Shown here one piece after another: positions 1-5,554 of a stretch of DNA of 5,554 bases (positions are counted from its first letter, which is position 1; every line of letters begins with the position of its first letter). This DNA is from Pseudomonadota bacterium (lineage in GTDB: Bacteria > Pseudomonadota > Gammaproteobacteria > Pseudomonadales > Halieaceae): NCBI GenBank assembly GCA_030591305.1, contig JAUVBI010000209.1, positions 1-5,554 on the forward strand, in the 5' to 3' direction. A program made the position numbers and the translations under genes. The notes below the pieces were generated by a model. It saw nothing but the letters and a program-made list of their open reading frames with translations, was not told the origin of the DNA and made no database searches.

Positions 1-1811
1 GCATTGGGCAACAAGCGCTGAATCTTGGGGCGAAAATAGTGGGAGCTTATCAGGGCGATGGTCAGTTCATCCCGGTTTCGCAATGTCTCCAAATCGTCAA
101 AAAGATGGCGCTCATGATCCGGGACGATAAAGGCCAGCGTGAGATCCAGGTAGGAACGGGAGAAAGAAGCGTAGGCATGACGATCTGGCAGGCTGGCAAT
201 GCAGGACATTGCCATATCGATCTGCCCCGAGGAGAGCATATTGCCAAGCAGATCAAATTCGAAGGGTACAAATTCAAGCGCTACATTGAGGTCTTCCGCC
301 AGGGCATAGGCCATCTCCACATCAAAGCCCACTAACTCCCCCCCGGGGGTCAAAAAGCTGCAGGGCAAATTATTGGGGCGATAACCTACCTGTAGCAGCC
401 TACTGTCATTAATATGATCCAGTCGGGAGCCGGTGAGCAAGGTTTCAATCGGTGCCGGCACCCTATGGAAAACCTGTGCCGGAGACCGCTCATACATCAA
501 ATGGATGTCTGCCAGTACCACCTCTTTGGCGGGTGGCTCGGGCACAAAGGCCTGAAAGTAAGTACGCAGCCCCATAACCAGCAAGAACAGCGACACCATG
601 GTGACGGCCAAATAAATAAGGATGGGGCGACTCTTAAGCTTCAACCCCCCGCACAGGGCAATCGTGCCGATAACACTCAAGACAATAATATGCAGGGCGG
701 CCAGCATCGCACCAAAGCGACCGACCACAATGCCTGTTACCAGAAATAGCTGAAACATATCCGTCGGTATCCGCAACGAGTCCAGCATATAGGGGACAGC
801 GACATTGATACTGCCAAAAAGGCTGAACAGGCCATTAAAGGCCAGAGAGATACTCTCGCCGGTAGAGATATCTATATCATTAAACCAGGCGGAAAACAGA
901 ACAAATAATATGACTAGTAATTTTCCCAACGAGGGGAAATTAAAGGAAACAGGAACAATGATATCGATAGCAGAGTCAGCCTCGGGGCTGCGTAAATTGT
1001 GCCGGCTTAATAAGGTCTTGCAGTTTTCTGCAATTTGCGGAAGAACGACGAACTGGTTGCCCGTGGCAAATGCCGTTACCAGGGTGTCCTTGAACGTACT
1101 CAGGATCTCCCGGAAGGGAATACCGCTGAGTGCCGCGATCAGGCCGGGAAATATCCAGAAGGTCACCAGTAACGCCAGTGAGATATAGGTCACCAGATAA
1201 ACCTGCACCCGCGCCAGCTCGTCAATGGTCATGGTGCCTGCAGCGGCGGCCGCGATAGCGAAAATTCCCAGGGGTGTGAGCTGTACGAAAGCTGCATTTA
1301 TTTTACTGAATGCTGCGGTCAGGCCATCAAAAATTGGCAGAACACTGCTCTTATCTTCTACCGAAATCAGCGCAACCCCCACCAGGATGCTGAAAAACAC
1401 CACCGCCGGCACCATATTATTGGACAGGGAATAGAAAACATTGGATGGCAGGTACAAGTCTATAAGATTACTCTGCTGCGGCTCCGGGGAAACGGCGCTA
1501 CCAAAAAAAGACGCGCTATCCAGGTCGGGAAACGCCAACGCCGCGACAAATATCATCAACAGGGCCAGGCCCCAGATCAAAAACAGAACAGCACTACCCC
1601 TGATAGCCAGGCGCTTCGCCTGGCTCAATTCCATGCGGCCAAAACCGGCGATCAGCGACACAATAATATACGGGAGAACCGTTATCTGCAGCAGCTTGAT
1701 AAAAATATCGCCCAATATTTTCAGGTCGGCTACCAATTCGCCGAAAAACAGGCCCGTGCAAATTCCGGCAAACAGGCCAATAAAAATTCGACTTGAGAGG
1801 CTCATGCTCAT
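1..1811 (-). CDS. Symporter-fold (SDF/DAACS) membrane protein fused to a periplasmic solute-binding domain, C-terminus cut by window edge
   Basis: The frame is open from ATG at 1811 to base 1: 603 complete codons, no stop. Residues 1-393 follow the dicarboxylate/amino acid:cation symporter fold. TM1 is about residues 8-25 and TM2 about 36-57, with the family-typical LGDIFIKLL...LP pattern at 33-47. Further helices lie at about 71-93, 130-150, 171-192 and 205-229, then the HP1 region (242-259), TM7 (281-309), HP2 (320-345) and TM8 (350-390). After the positive loop KLKSR (391-395) an extra helix (396-416) should carry the chain to the periplasm. Residues 471-603 match family 3 solute-binding proteins: LVGFDVEMAYALAEDLNV at 493-510, SGQIDMAMS at 528-536, and Arg544, aligned with the ligand carboxylate-binding arginine. 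About 100 more residues are expected beyond the edge. Canonical symporter ion/substrate motifs appear lost, so transport is uncertain; a sensor role is possible. It starts two bases after the patatin gene stop and lacks a clear Shine-Dalgarno, suggesting translational coupling. A second in-frame ATG (1805) could be used instead. Confidence 0.9.
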   Translation of the reverse strand, partial: MSMSLSSRIFIGLFAGICTGLFFGELVADLKILGDIFIKLLQITVLPYIIVSLIAGFGRMELSQAKRLAIRGSAVLFLIWGLALLMIFVAALAFPDLDSASFFGSAVSPEPQQSNLIDLYLPSNVFYSLSNNMVPAVVFFSILVGVALISVEDKSSVLPIFDGLTAAFSKINAAFVQLTPLGIFAIAAAAAGTMTIDELARVQVYLVTYISLALLVTFWIFPGLIAALSGIPFREILSTFKDTLVTAFATGNQFVVLPQIAENCKTLLSRHNLRSPEADSAIDIIVPVSFNFPSLGKLLVILFVLFSAWFNDIDISTGESISLAFNGLFSLFGSINVAVPYMLDSLRIPTDMFQLFLVTGIVVGRFGAMLAALHIIVLSVIGTIALCGGLKLKSRPILIYLAVTMVSLFLLVMGLRTYFQAFVPEPPAKEVVLADIHLMYERSPAQVFHRVPAPIETLLTGSRLDHINDSRLLQVGYRPNNLPCSFLTPGGELVGFDVEMAYALAEDLNVALEFVPFEFDLLGNMLSSGQIDMAMSCIASLPDRHAYASFSRSYLDLTLAFIVPDHERHLFDDLETLRNRDELTIALISSHYFRPKIQRLLPN

Positions 1812-1813
1812 CG

Positions 1814-4075
1814 CTAACGACCCGGCGTTGTGTTGTTACTGAGGAAAGGCCAGCCCAGTGAAAGGTAAATCGCATCCTGTGATTCATTGGTGCGACCATA
1901 CGCAAAATAAATCGGACCCAGCGGTGAATCTATCGCCAGGTAGATACTCCCCGAGGTGATTATGTCGCTGTAATCGATATCTGAGTGTTCGCTCCACAAC
2001 TGGCCACCCTCAATGGAGAGCCCTGCATAAACAGGCATGTCGATGGGTAAAACCGACCGGTCAGATAGTCTGCGCTGGTACTGAGCCATAACAAAAGCCA
2101 TTTGCCTGCCCGAGTAAAAGTTCTGGCTAACACCGGATAAATTGAATAATCCACCCAACTGATAGTAGTTCTGTGGTTCATTGGCAGCGTCCTCCGACTG
2201 CGCCAACCTTCCCGTCAAAAGTACGGTATTACCATTATCCCTACCGAAGCTATAGGCCGCCTGGCCAAAGAACTGCCAGTTATCAAAGTCATTACTAGCA
2301 CCCAGGTTTTCATCCTGGCGCTCTACATTTGCATACACGAAGACCCCGCTGGTTGGAAAAAATGAGTTATCCAGACTATCAAACCGGTAGGACACAAAAA
2401 CACCTCCCTCATTGAAGGTGTCTTCTATCAGGGAAGGATCACTGGCCACATCCACCTCATACTCCCCATAGCCTCGAAATGCCCCCAGGCGAAATTCAGA
2501 GCTGGTGAAAAGGTTGACACCAACTGCCAACTGCCCTCTCAAATCCCGCACGCGCCACTGCCCTACAACATCCTCTGAACTAAATTCCGGCCCGAGGGTA
2601 AGTACTTGCCTATCCTGCCATCCGAGATAAGGTACTACAAAGAAACGCGAATCCAGATCCAGGGGCTGGTAAAACTCCCCCGATAGCAATATGGTGTCGC
2701 CGAACTGTGCCCTGGCATAAGCCTCACCGCCCAGGGCATTCAATCCCTTCAACGAATAGCTGGCCCCCAAGTTAAATTCGCTGGTACCGTCCATATCGGT
2801 GATCAGGCTCAAACCAAATTTTAGCTTGTTCCCCCCCCAGGCTTTGCTTTTAGCCTTAATAAGAAGCCCCTGGCCCTCTTCCCGCCGCTGCACTTCGAAA
2901 TCAATAAGCTGCCAGTAGCCCAGGGCGTATATTTTTGCTATGTCCTGCAATAACTGGTCGCGATCCAACGGCTTGCCAATGGGCTGTGTAATCCGCCTGC
3001 GGATCATCTCATCGGATACCCGGCTATCGTTTTCAACATCGACAAAACGAACAGAGGTATCTATGGGTGTGAGTATATGCCGCTGGGCGATATATTGATT
3101 CCAGGCTTCATCGTCCACCGACAAAGACAACAGCTCATCCTTTAGGGACATCGCCGCGTCATAACCGCTCTGATAGATCACCGCCTGCTGATCAAAATCC
3201 AGCATGCCAACCCCCTCAAGGGTCGGGCGAATCAGCAGGTCTTTTTCGGTCAGGGTTTCAAGTTGATAAAGTGAATTTTTGCGGGTTAAAAAACCCAGCA
3301 CCTGGTCGGCCACTGATAGCAAGGAGGTAATCTCATCGCGGTCCATCAGGGGCGTACCAATATCGATGACGATAAGCCGGTCTATATTCATATTCCTGGC
3401 AACATCCACCGGGATATTATTAGCCAGGCCCCCATCTACCAGCAGGCGGCCATCGTGCTCTACCGGTGTCAACAAACCGGGCAGTGACATGCTGGCGCGC
3501 ATGGCTGTGACAATATTACCATCGCTGAAGACGTAGGCATCGCCCGTCTCAATATCGGTCGCCACTGCCCGAAATGGCGTAGGCAGCTCATCAAAATCAT
3601 CGACGTCAGCAGCATCTTTCATCAGCTCCTTGATCATCAACCTCACTTGCTGACCTTGCACAATACCCAGTGGCAAAGCCACCCCACCATCTTTAAATGA
3701 AAGCTGCACCTGAGACGGATAGTCGTAGTCGTCATTTTTGCGCCGCATGGGTAGTTCCCCGCGATCTACACTATCTTGAAAGGCTTCCTCCCAGTCCATA
3801 GTGAAGATAACCTCCCTGAGCTCTTCACCCGACATACCCGTGGCATACAAGCCCCCCACCAGAGCCCCCATACTGGTGCCAGCGATTGCATCAACAGGTA
3901 TATGCATCTCTTCCAGTGCGGTAATAACACCAGCGTGGGCAATACCCCTGGCACCACCCCCTGCCAGCACCAGCCCCACAGAGGGCCTGGTGTTTTCCTG
4001 TGCCTGTAGTACCCCACAGGAAAACAACAGGAAAAGAAGTAGAATCTGGGTAATTCGGGAGTTTTGTGGCGTCAT
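1814..4075 (-). CDS. Patatin-like phospholipase with POTRA and Omp85-type outer-membrane barrel (type Vd secreted, PlpD-like)
   Basis: The 753-residue protein has a hydrophobic signal peptide (about 8-25, likely cut after Ala25), so it is exported by Sec. The patatin domain spans about 32-325. It has the oxyanion glycine loop GGGARG (39-44), the nucleophile motif GTSMG with Ser68, and the catalytic Asp214 in DGG (214-216), so the Ser-Asp dyad is intact and lipid acyl hydrolase activity (phospholipase A type) is expected. One POTRA-like domain follows (about 338-410), then a barrel of about 330 residues (411-744) rich in alternating aromatic/hydrophobic strands, including SPLGPIYFAYG (717-727) typical of the last Omp85 strands. 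Order and length match the PlpD family (about 730 residues), in which the barrel anchors the lipase in the outer membrane. In place of the Omp85 VRGF/Y loop motif it has NLSG (645-648). Nine residues follow the last aromatic of the barrel (Phe744). The ATG at 4075 is preceded by AAGGAA with rather long spacing. It is first in the operon with the downstream symporter fusion. Whether the lipase is released by cleavage cannot be told from sequence. Confidence 0.95.
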   Translation of the reverse strand: MTPQNSRITQILLLFLLFSCGVLQAQENTRPSVGLVLAGGGARGIAHAGVITALEEMHIPVDAIAGTSMGALVGGLYATGMSGEELREVIFTMDWEEAFQDSVDRGELPMRRKNDDYDYPSQVQLSFKDGGVALPLGIVQGQQVRLMIKELMKDAADVDDFDELPTPFRAVATDIETGDAYVFSDGNIVTAMRASMSLPGLLTPVEHDGRLLVDGGLANNIPVDVARNMNIDRLIVIDIGTPLMDRDEITSLLSVADQVLGFLTRKNSLYQLETLTEKDLLIRPTLEGVGMLDFDQQAVIYQSGYDAAMSLKDELLSLSVDDEAWNQYIAQRHILTPIDTSVRFVDVENDSRVSDEMIRRRITQPIGKPLDRDQLLQDIAKIYALGYWQLIDFEVQRREEGQGLLIKAKSKAWGGNKLKFGLSLITDMDGTSEFNLGASYSLKGLNALGGEAYARAQFGDTILLSGEFYQPLDLDSRFFVVPYLGWQDRQVLTLGPEFSSEDVVGQWRVRDLRGQLAVGVNLFTSSEFRLGAFRGYGEYEVDVASDPSLIEDTFNEGGVFVSYRFDSLDNSFFPTSGVFVYANVERQDENLGASNDFDNWQFFGQAAYSFGRDNGNTVLLTGRLAQSEDAANEPQNYYQLGGLFNLSGVSQNFYSGRQMAFVMAQYQRRLSDRSVLPIDMPVYAGLSIEGGQLWSEHSDIDYSDIITSGSIYLAIDSPLGPIYFAYGRTNESQDAIYLSLGWPFLSNNTTPGR

Positions 4076-4088
4076 GGTACGTCGAAGT

Positions 4089-4094
4089 TCCTTT
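4089..4094 (-). promoter_or_regulatory. Ribosome binding site of the patatin gene
   Basis: The minus strand reads AAGGAA here, ending 13 bases before the ATG at 4075. The spacing is longer than the usual 5-9 bases, but no better match lies closer, and the signal peptide begins directly after this ATG, which supports the start. Confidence 0.5.
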
Positions 4095-4141
4095 GCAATG
4101 GCGCTATTATCCTCAACTTGGTCTGGTAATACACCTCCAGT

Positions 4142-4156
4142 GCGTTAGGATAACGC
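4142..4156 (+). repeat. Perfect 6-bp inverted repeat around the helicase Shine-Dalgarno
   Basis: GCGTTA (4142-4147) and TAACGC (4151-4156) are exact reverse complements separated by GGA (4148-4150). The GGA of the ribosome binding site forms the three-base centre. As RNA it would be a small hairpin displaying or constraining the Shine-Dalgarno; as DNA it is a 15-base dyad that a dimeric repressor could bind. No known operator is recognised. Confidence 0.45.
4147..4150 (+). promoter_or_regulatory. Ribosome binding site deciding the TTG start of the helicase
   Basis: AGGA lies nine bases before the TTG at 4160, which is good spacing. An in-frame TAA at 4151-4153 rules out any start further upstream. 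A second TTG at 4175 has GGGA (4162-4165) at similar spacing and is the alternative start; it would shorten the protein by five residues and leave the Q motif intact. Confidence 0.55.
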
Positions 4157-4159
4157 CAT

Positions 4160-5500
4160 TTGGGAACTATTACCTTGTTTGAAGCACTGCAACTCGATCG
4201 TAGACTGAAGCTTGGCCTGGAATCCATGGGGCTGGAAGAGCCCACCCCTGTGCAGGAAAAAATGGTTCCCGCAGTACTGTCCGGCAAAGACCTCAGCGTC
4301 AGTGCCGAAACCGGCAGCGGTAAAACCCTCGCCTATCTACTGCCTATTATTCAGCAAATCCTCAGTCAGGAAATTAACCGGGATGCCGCCACTCTGGCGT
4401 TGATACTGGTCCCCACCCGGGAGCTCGCCCGCCAGGTACTGAAACAATGTCGCCAACTCACCGGCAAATGCCCCCTTTCAGTACAGGCCATTACCGGTGG
4501 TGCAGAATTTAAATACCAGAAATCCATTTTTAACAAAAATCCAGAGATTATTGTCGGCACCCCCGGCCGCCTGCTGGAACACTGTGAAAAAGGCAGCACG
4601 GACTTTTCGGGTCTGCGCACCCTGGTACTCGATGAAGCCGACAGAATGCTGGACATGGGCTTTCGGGACGATGTACTGAAAATCAATGCATTCTGTGCGC
4701 AGAAGAAACAAGTTCTTATGCTCTCCGCCACACTCCAACACAAAGCGCTGGACGGTGTGGCCAGTGCCCTCATGCACGATGCACAAATAATTGATATCGG
4801 TGTTGTGCGCCGAGCCCACGCCAGTATTTTTCACCAGATTATTCTTGCGGACAGCCCCAAACACAAAGACAAGATACTGACAGCTCTGATGCAACAGGGA
4901 AACTTTAAACGCGCACTGATATTCAGCAACAAACGCACCACGGCACATCGACTTGCAGGGCTTTTGTCCTATCACAAGTTGCGCTGTGCCAGCCTGCACG
5001 GAGAGATGAGCACCGAGGAACGCCGCCACGTTATCACCCAGTTTAGCGATGGTAAAATTGATATCGTCTCCGCCAGCGATCTCGCCGCCCGGGGACTGGA
5101 TGTAAAAGACATCTCCCTGGTTGTTAACTACGATATTCCCCGTAGCGGTGACGACTACCTGCACCGCACCGGTCGCACCGGCCGAGCTGGCGCAACCGGT
5201 GTAGCCGTGTCACTGGTAAGCTCCCCGGAGTGGAATCTGATGGCCGGCATAGAGCGCTACCTGAAGTTGAGTTGCGAACGCCGCACGCTACCGGGGCTAA
5301 AAGCCAAATTCAGTGGCCCTAAGAAACAGAAAGCATCCGGAAAAGCGGCAGGCGGCAAAAAAAAGCGCAAAGACTCACCGGGCTCAAAAAGTAAATCTCG
5401 CCAGCGCAACAAGAAAAATCAGGGAAAGCCAAAGGCCTCTGGAGCAACGGCCGTTTCAATTGACGGCTTTGCACCGCTGATGAAGAAAAAAACCGACTGA
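4160..5500 (+). CDS. DEAD-box ATP-dependent RNA helicase (SrmB-like, basic C-terminal tail)
   Basis: The 446-residue protein has both RecA-like domains. Domain 1 shows the Q motif (Phe7 and PTPVQ at 28-32), Walker A AETGSGKT (49-56), PTRELA (85-90), GG (113-114), TPGR (134-137), DEAD (158-161) and SAT (189-191). Domain 2 shows ALIFSNKR (252-259), ASDLAARGLDV (305-315) with Ser in place of the usual Thr of motif V, and HRTGRTGRAG (335-344). All residues for ATP binding, hydrolysis and RNA contact are present, so it should remodel RNA in the cytoplasm, probably in ribosome assembly or RNA turnover as for SrmB/RhlE relatives. Residues about 382-428 form a Lys/Arg/Ser/Gly-rich disordered tail likely to bind RNA. 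The tail ends in DGFAPLMKKK (435-444), which resembles, from memory, the end of a Pseudomonas helicase of similar length, so the gene looks complete. The start is TTG. It is divergent from the patatin gene and is followed 30 bases later by another gene in the same direction. Confidence 0.96.
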   Translation: MGTITLFEALQLDRRLKLGLESMGLEEPTPVQEKMVPAVLSGKDLSVSAETGSGKTLAYLLPIIQQILSQEINRDAATLALILVPTRELARQVLKQCRQLTGKCPLSVQAITGGAEFKYQKSIFNKNPEIIVGTPGRLLEHCEKGSTDFSGLRTLVLDEADRMLDMGFRDDVLKINAFCAQKKQVLMLSATLQHKALDGVASALMHDAQIIDIGVVRRAHASIFHQIILADSPKHKDKILTALMQQGNFKRALIFSNKRTTAHRLAGLLSYHKLRCASLHGEMSTEERRHVITQFSDGKIDIVSASDLAARGLDVKDISLVVNYDIPRSGDDYLHRTGRTGRAGATGVAVSLVSSPEWNLMAGIERYLKLSCERRTLPGLKAKFSGPKKQKASGKAAGGKKKRKDSPGSKSKSRQRNKKNQGKPKASGATAVSIDGFAPLMKKKTD

Positions 5501-5530
5501 AACTCCAACCCTGTTACCGAAGAATTTATC

Positions 5531-5554
5531 ATGCGTAATCCACTGCTGGAAAAA
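5531..5554 (+). CDS. Start of an unidentified gene, possibly oligopeptidase A (M3 metallopeptidase), cut by window edge
   Basis: Eight codons from ATG at 5531 read MRNPLLEK before the window ends. A weak purine-rich GAAGAA (5519-5524) lies six bases upstream as a possible ribosome binding site. The gene follows the helicase by 30 bases on the same strand with no terminator-like hairpin between, so they may be co-transcribed. The N-terminal pattern M-x-NPLL is reminiscent of oligopeptidase A (PrlC) proteins, but eight residues cannot establish this. Confidence 0.4.

Larger units (their letters stand above)
4099..4158 (+). repeat. Imperfect long-range inverted repeat pairing with the helicase ribosome binding site
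   Basis: TGGCG (4099-4103) and TTATCC (4107-4112) are complementary to CGCCA (4154-4158) and GGATAA (4148-4153). This gives 11 base pairs with a 3-base bulge (4104-4106) around a 35-base loop. The right arm covers the Shine-Dalgarno GGA and reaches to within one base of the TTG start. It is mutually exclusive with the short hairpin at 4142-4156. It matters at RNA level only if transcription starts upstream of 4099; otherwise it could be a DNA operator or chance. Confidence 0.4.
4076..4159. promoter_or_regulatory. Divergent intergenic region with leaders of both gene groups
   Basis: These 84 bases separate two head-to-head genes and should hold both promoters unless these lie inside the opposing genes. 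For the leftward operon, GATAAT on the minus strand (4106-4111) is a fair -10 candidate that would give a leader of roughly 20-25 bases, but no good -35 is found 16-18 bases away. For the helicase, TGGTAATAC (4124-4132) is a poor extended -10 candidate. No regulator site can be named. The region also contains the inverted repeats described separately. Confidence 0.35.

Noticed and set aside
338..349. Possible frameshift at the C7G5 homopolymer run in the symporter fusion
   Set aside because: The frame continues from the linker directly into the expected LVGFDVEM motif of the solute-binding domain, so the run length is consistent with an intact gene.
39..1842. Several plus-strand open frames of 69-133 codons (39-335, 414-749, 805-1188, 1225-1434, 1441-1842)
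   Set aside because: All are antisense to the continuous minus-strand symporter-fusion frame, whose translation has clear membrane helices and family motifs; their products look random.
4016..4024. Possible lipoprotein lipobox at Cys20 of the patatin protein (LFSC)
   Set aside because: Phe at -2 is atypical for a lipobox, and a signal peptidase I site after Ala25 fits the barrel-anchored architecture better.
3801..4148. Plus-strand frame of 115 codons reaching into the intergenic region
   Set aside because: It is antisense to the patatin signal peptide and catalytic domain, has no ribosome binding site and no recognisable features.
4072..4287. Minus-strand frame of 71 codons overlapping the start of the patatin gene and the divergent helicase
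   Set aside because: It would occupy the whole intergenic region and overlap the helicase antisense; no domain or ribosome binding site supports it.
4478..5164. Open frame of 228 codons on the minus strand inside the helicase gene
   Set aside because: It lies wholly antisense to a helicase with every motif intact and shows no recognisable domain; it is a by-product of the helicase codon pattern.
5501..5530. Terminator after the helicase gene
   Set aside because: No GC-rich hairpin followed by a T run is present in these 30 bases.

Overview
The window carries four protein-coding genes in two divergent groups, and almost every base is coding. Protein families, codon use and gene content point to a gammaproteobacterium of the marine/Pseudomonas-like kind. 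The helicase resembles a Pseudomonas-type SrmB-like protein, including its extreme C-terminus, and patatin-barrel (type Vd) proteins are common in such genomes. This taxonomic placement is inference.

Leftward group (minus strand, 4075 down to 1). The first gene (1814-4075) encodes a 753-residue patatin-like phospholipase joined to a POTRA domain and an Omp85-type outer-membrane beta-barrel, the type Vd secretion architecture known from Pseudomonas PlpD. Only two bases after its stop codon a second gene begins (1811) and runs off the left edge without a stop. It is open for 603 codons and is easily overlooked because its end lies outside the window. It encodes an inner-membrane protein with a dicarboxylate/amino acid:cation symporter (SDF/DAACS) fold, then one extra transmembrane helix, then a family 3 periplasmic solute-binding domain. 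By eye, the symporter core has lost the motifs that bind sodium and substrate in classical members, while the solute-binding domain keeps its amino-acid-binding arginine. This divergent fusion is the most interesting item here.

Rightward group (plus strand, 4160 to the end). A 446-residue DEAD-box RNA helicase with a lysine-rich tail starts at a TTG codon. It is followed 30 bases later by the first eight codons of another gene, whose first residues resemble the start of oligopeptidase A (PrlC); that identification is tentative.

The two groups are separated by 84 bases (4076-4159) that must hold both leader regions. Inverted repeats there overlap the helicase ribosome binding site. The two leftward genes probably form one envelope operon: an exported lipase and a membrane protein with a periplasmic ligand sensor or receptor. 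The sequence shows no functional link between this operon and the helicase.
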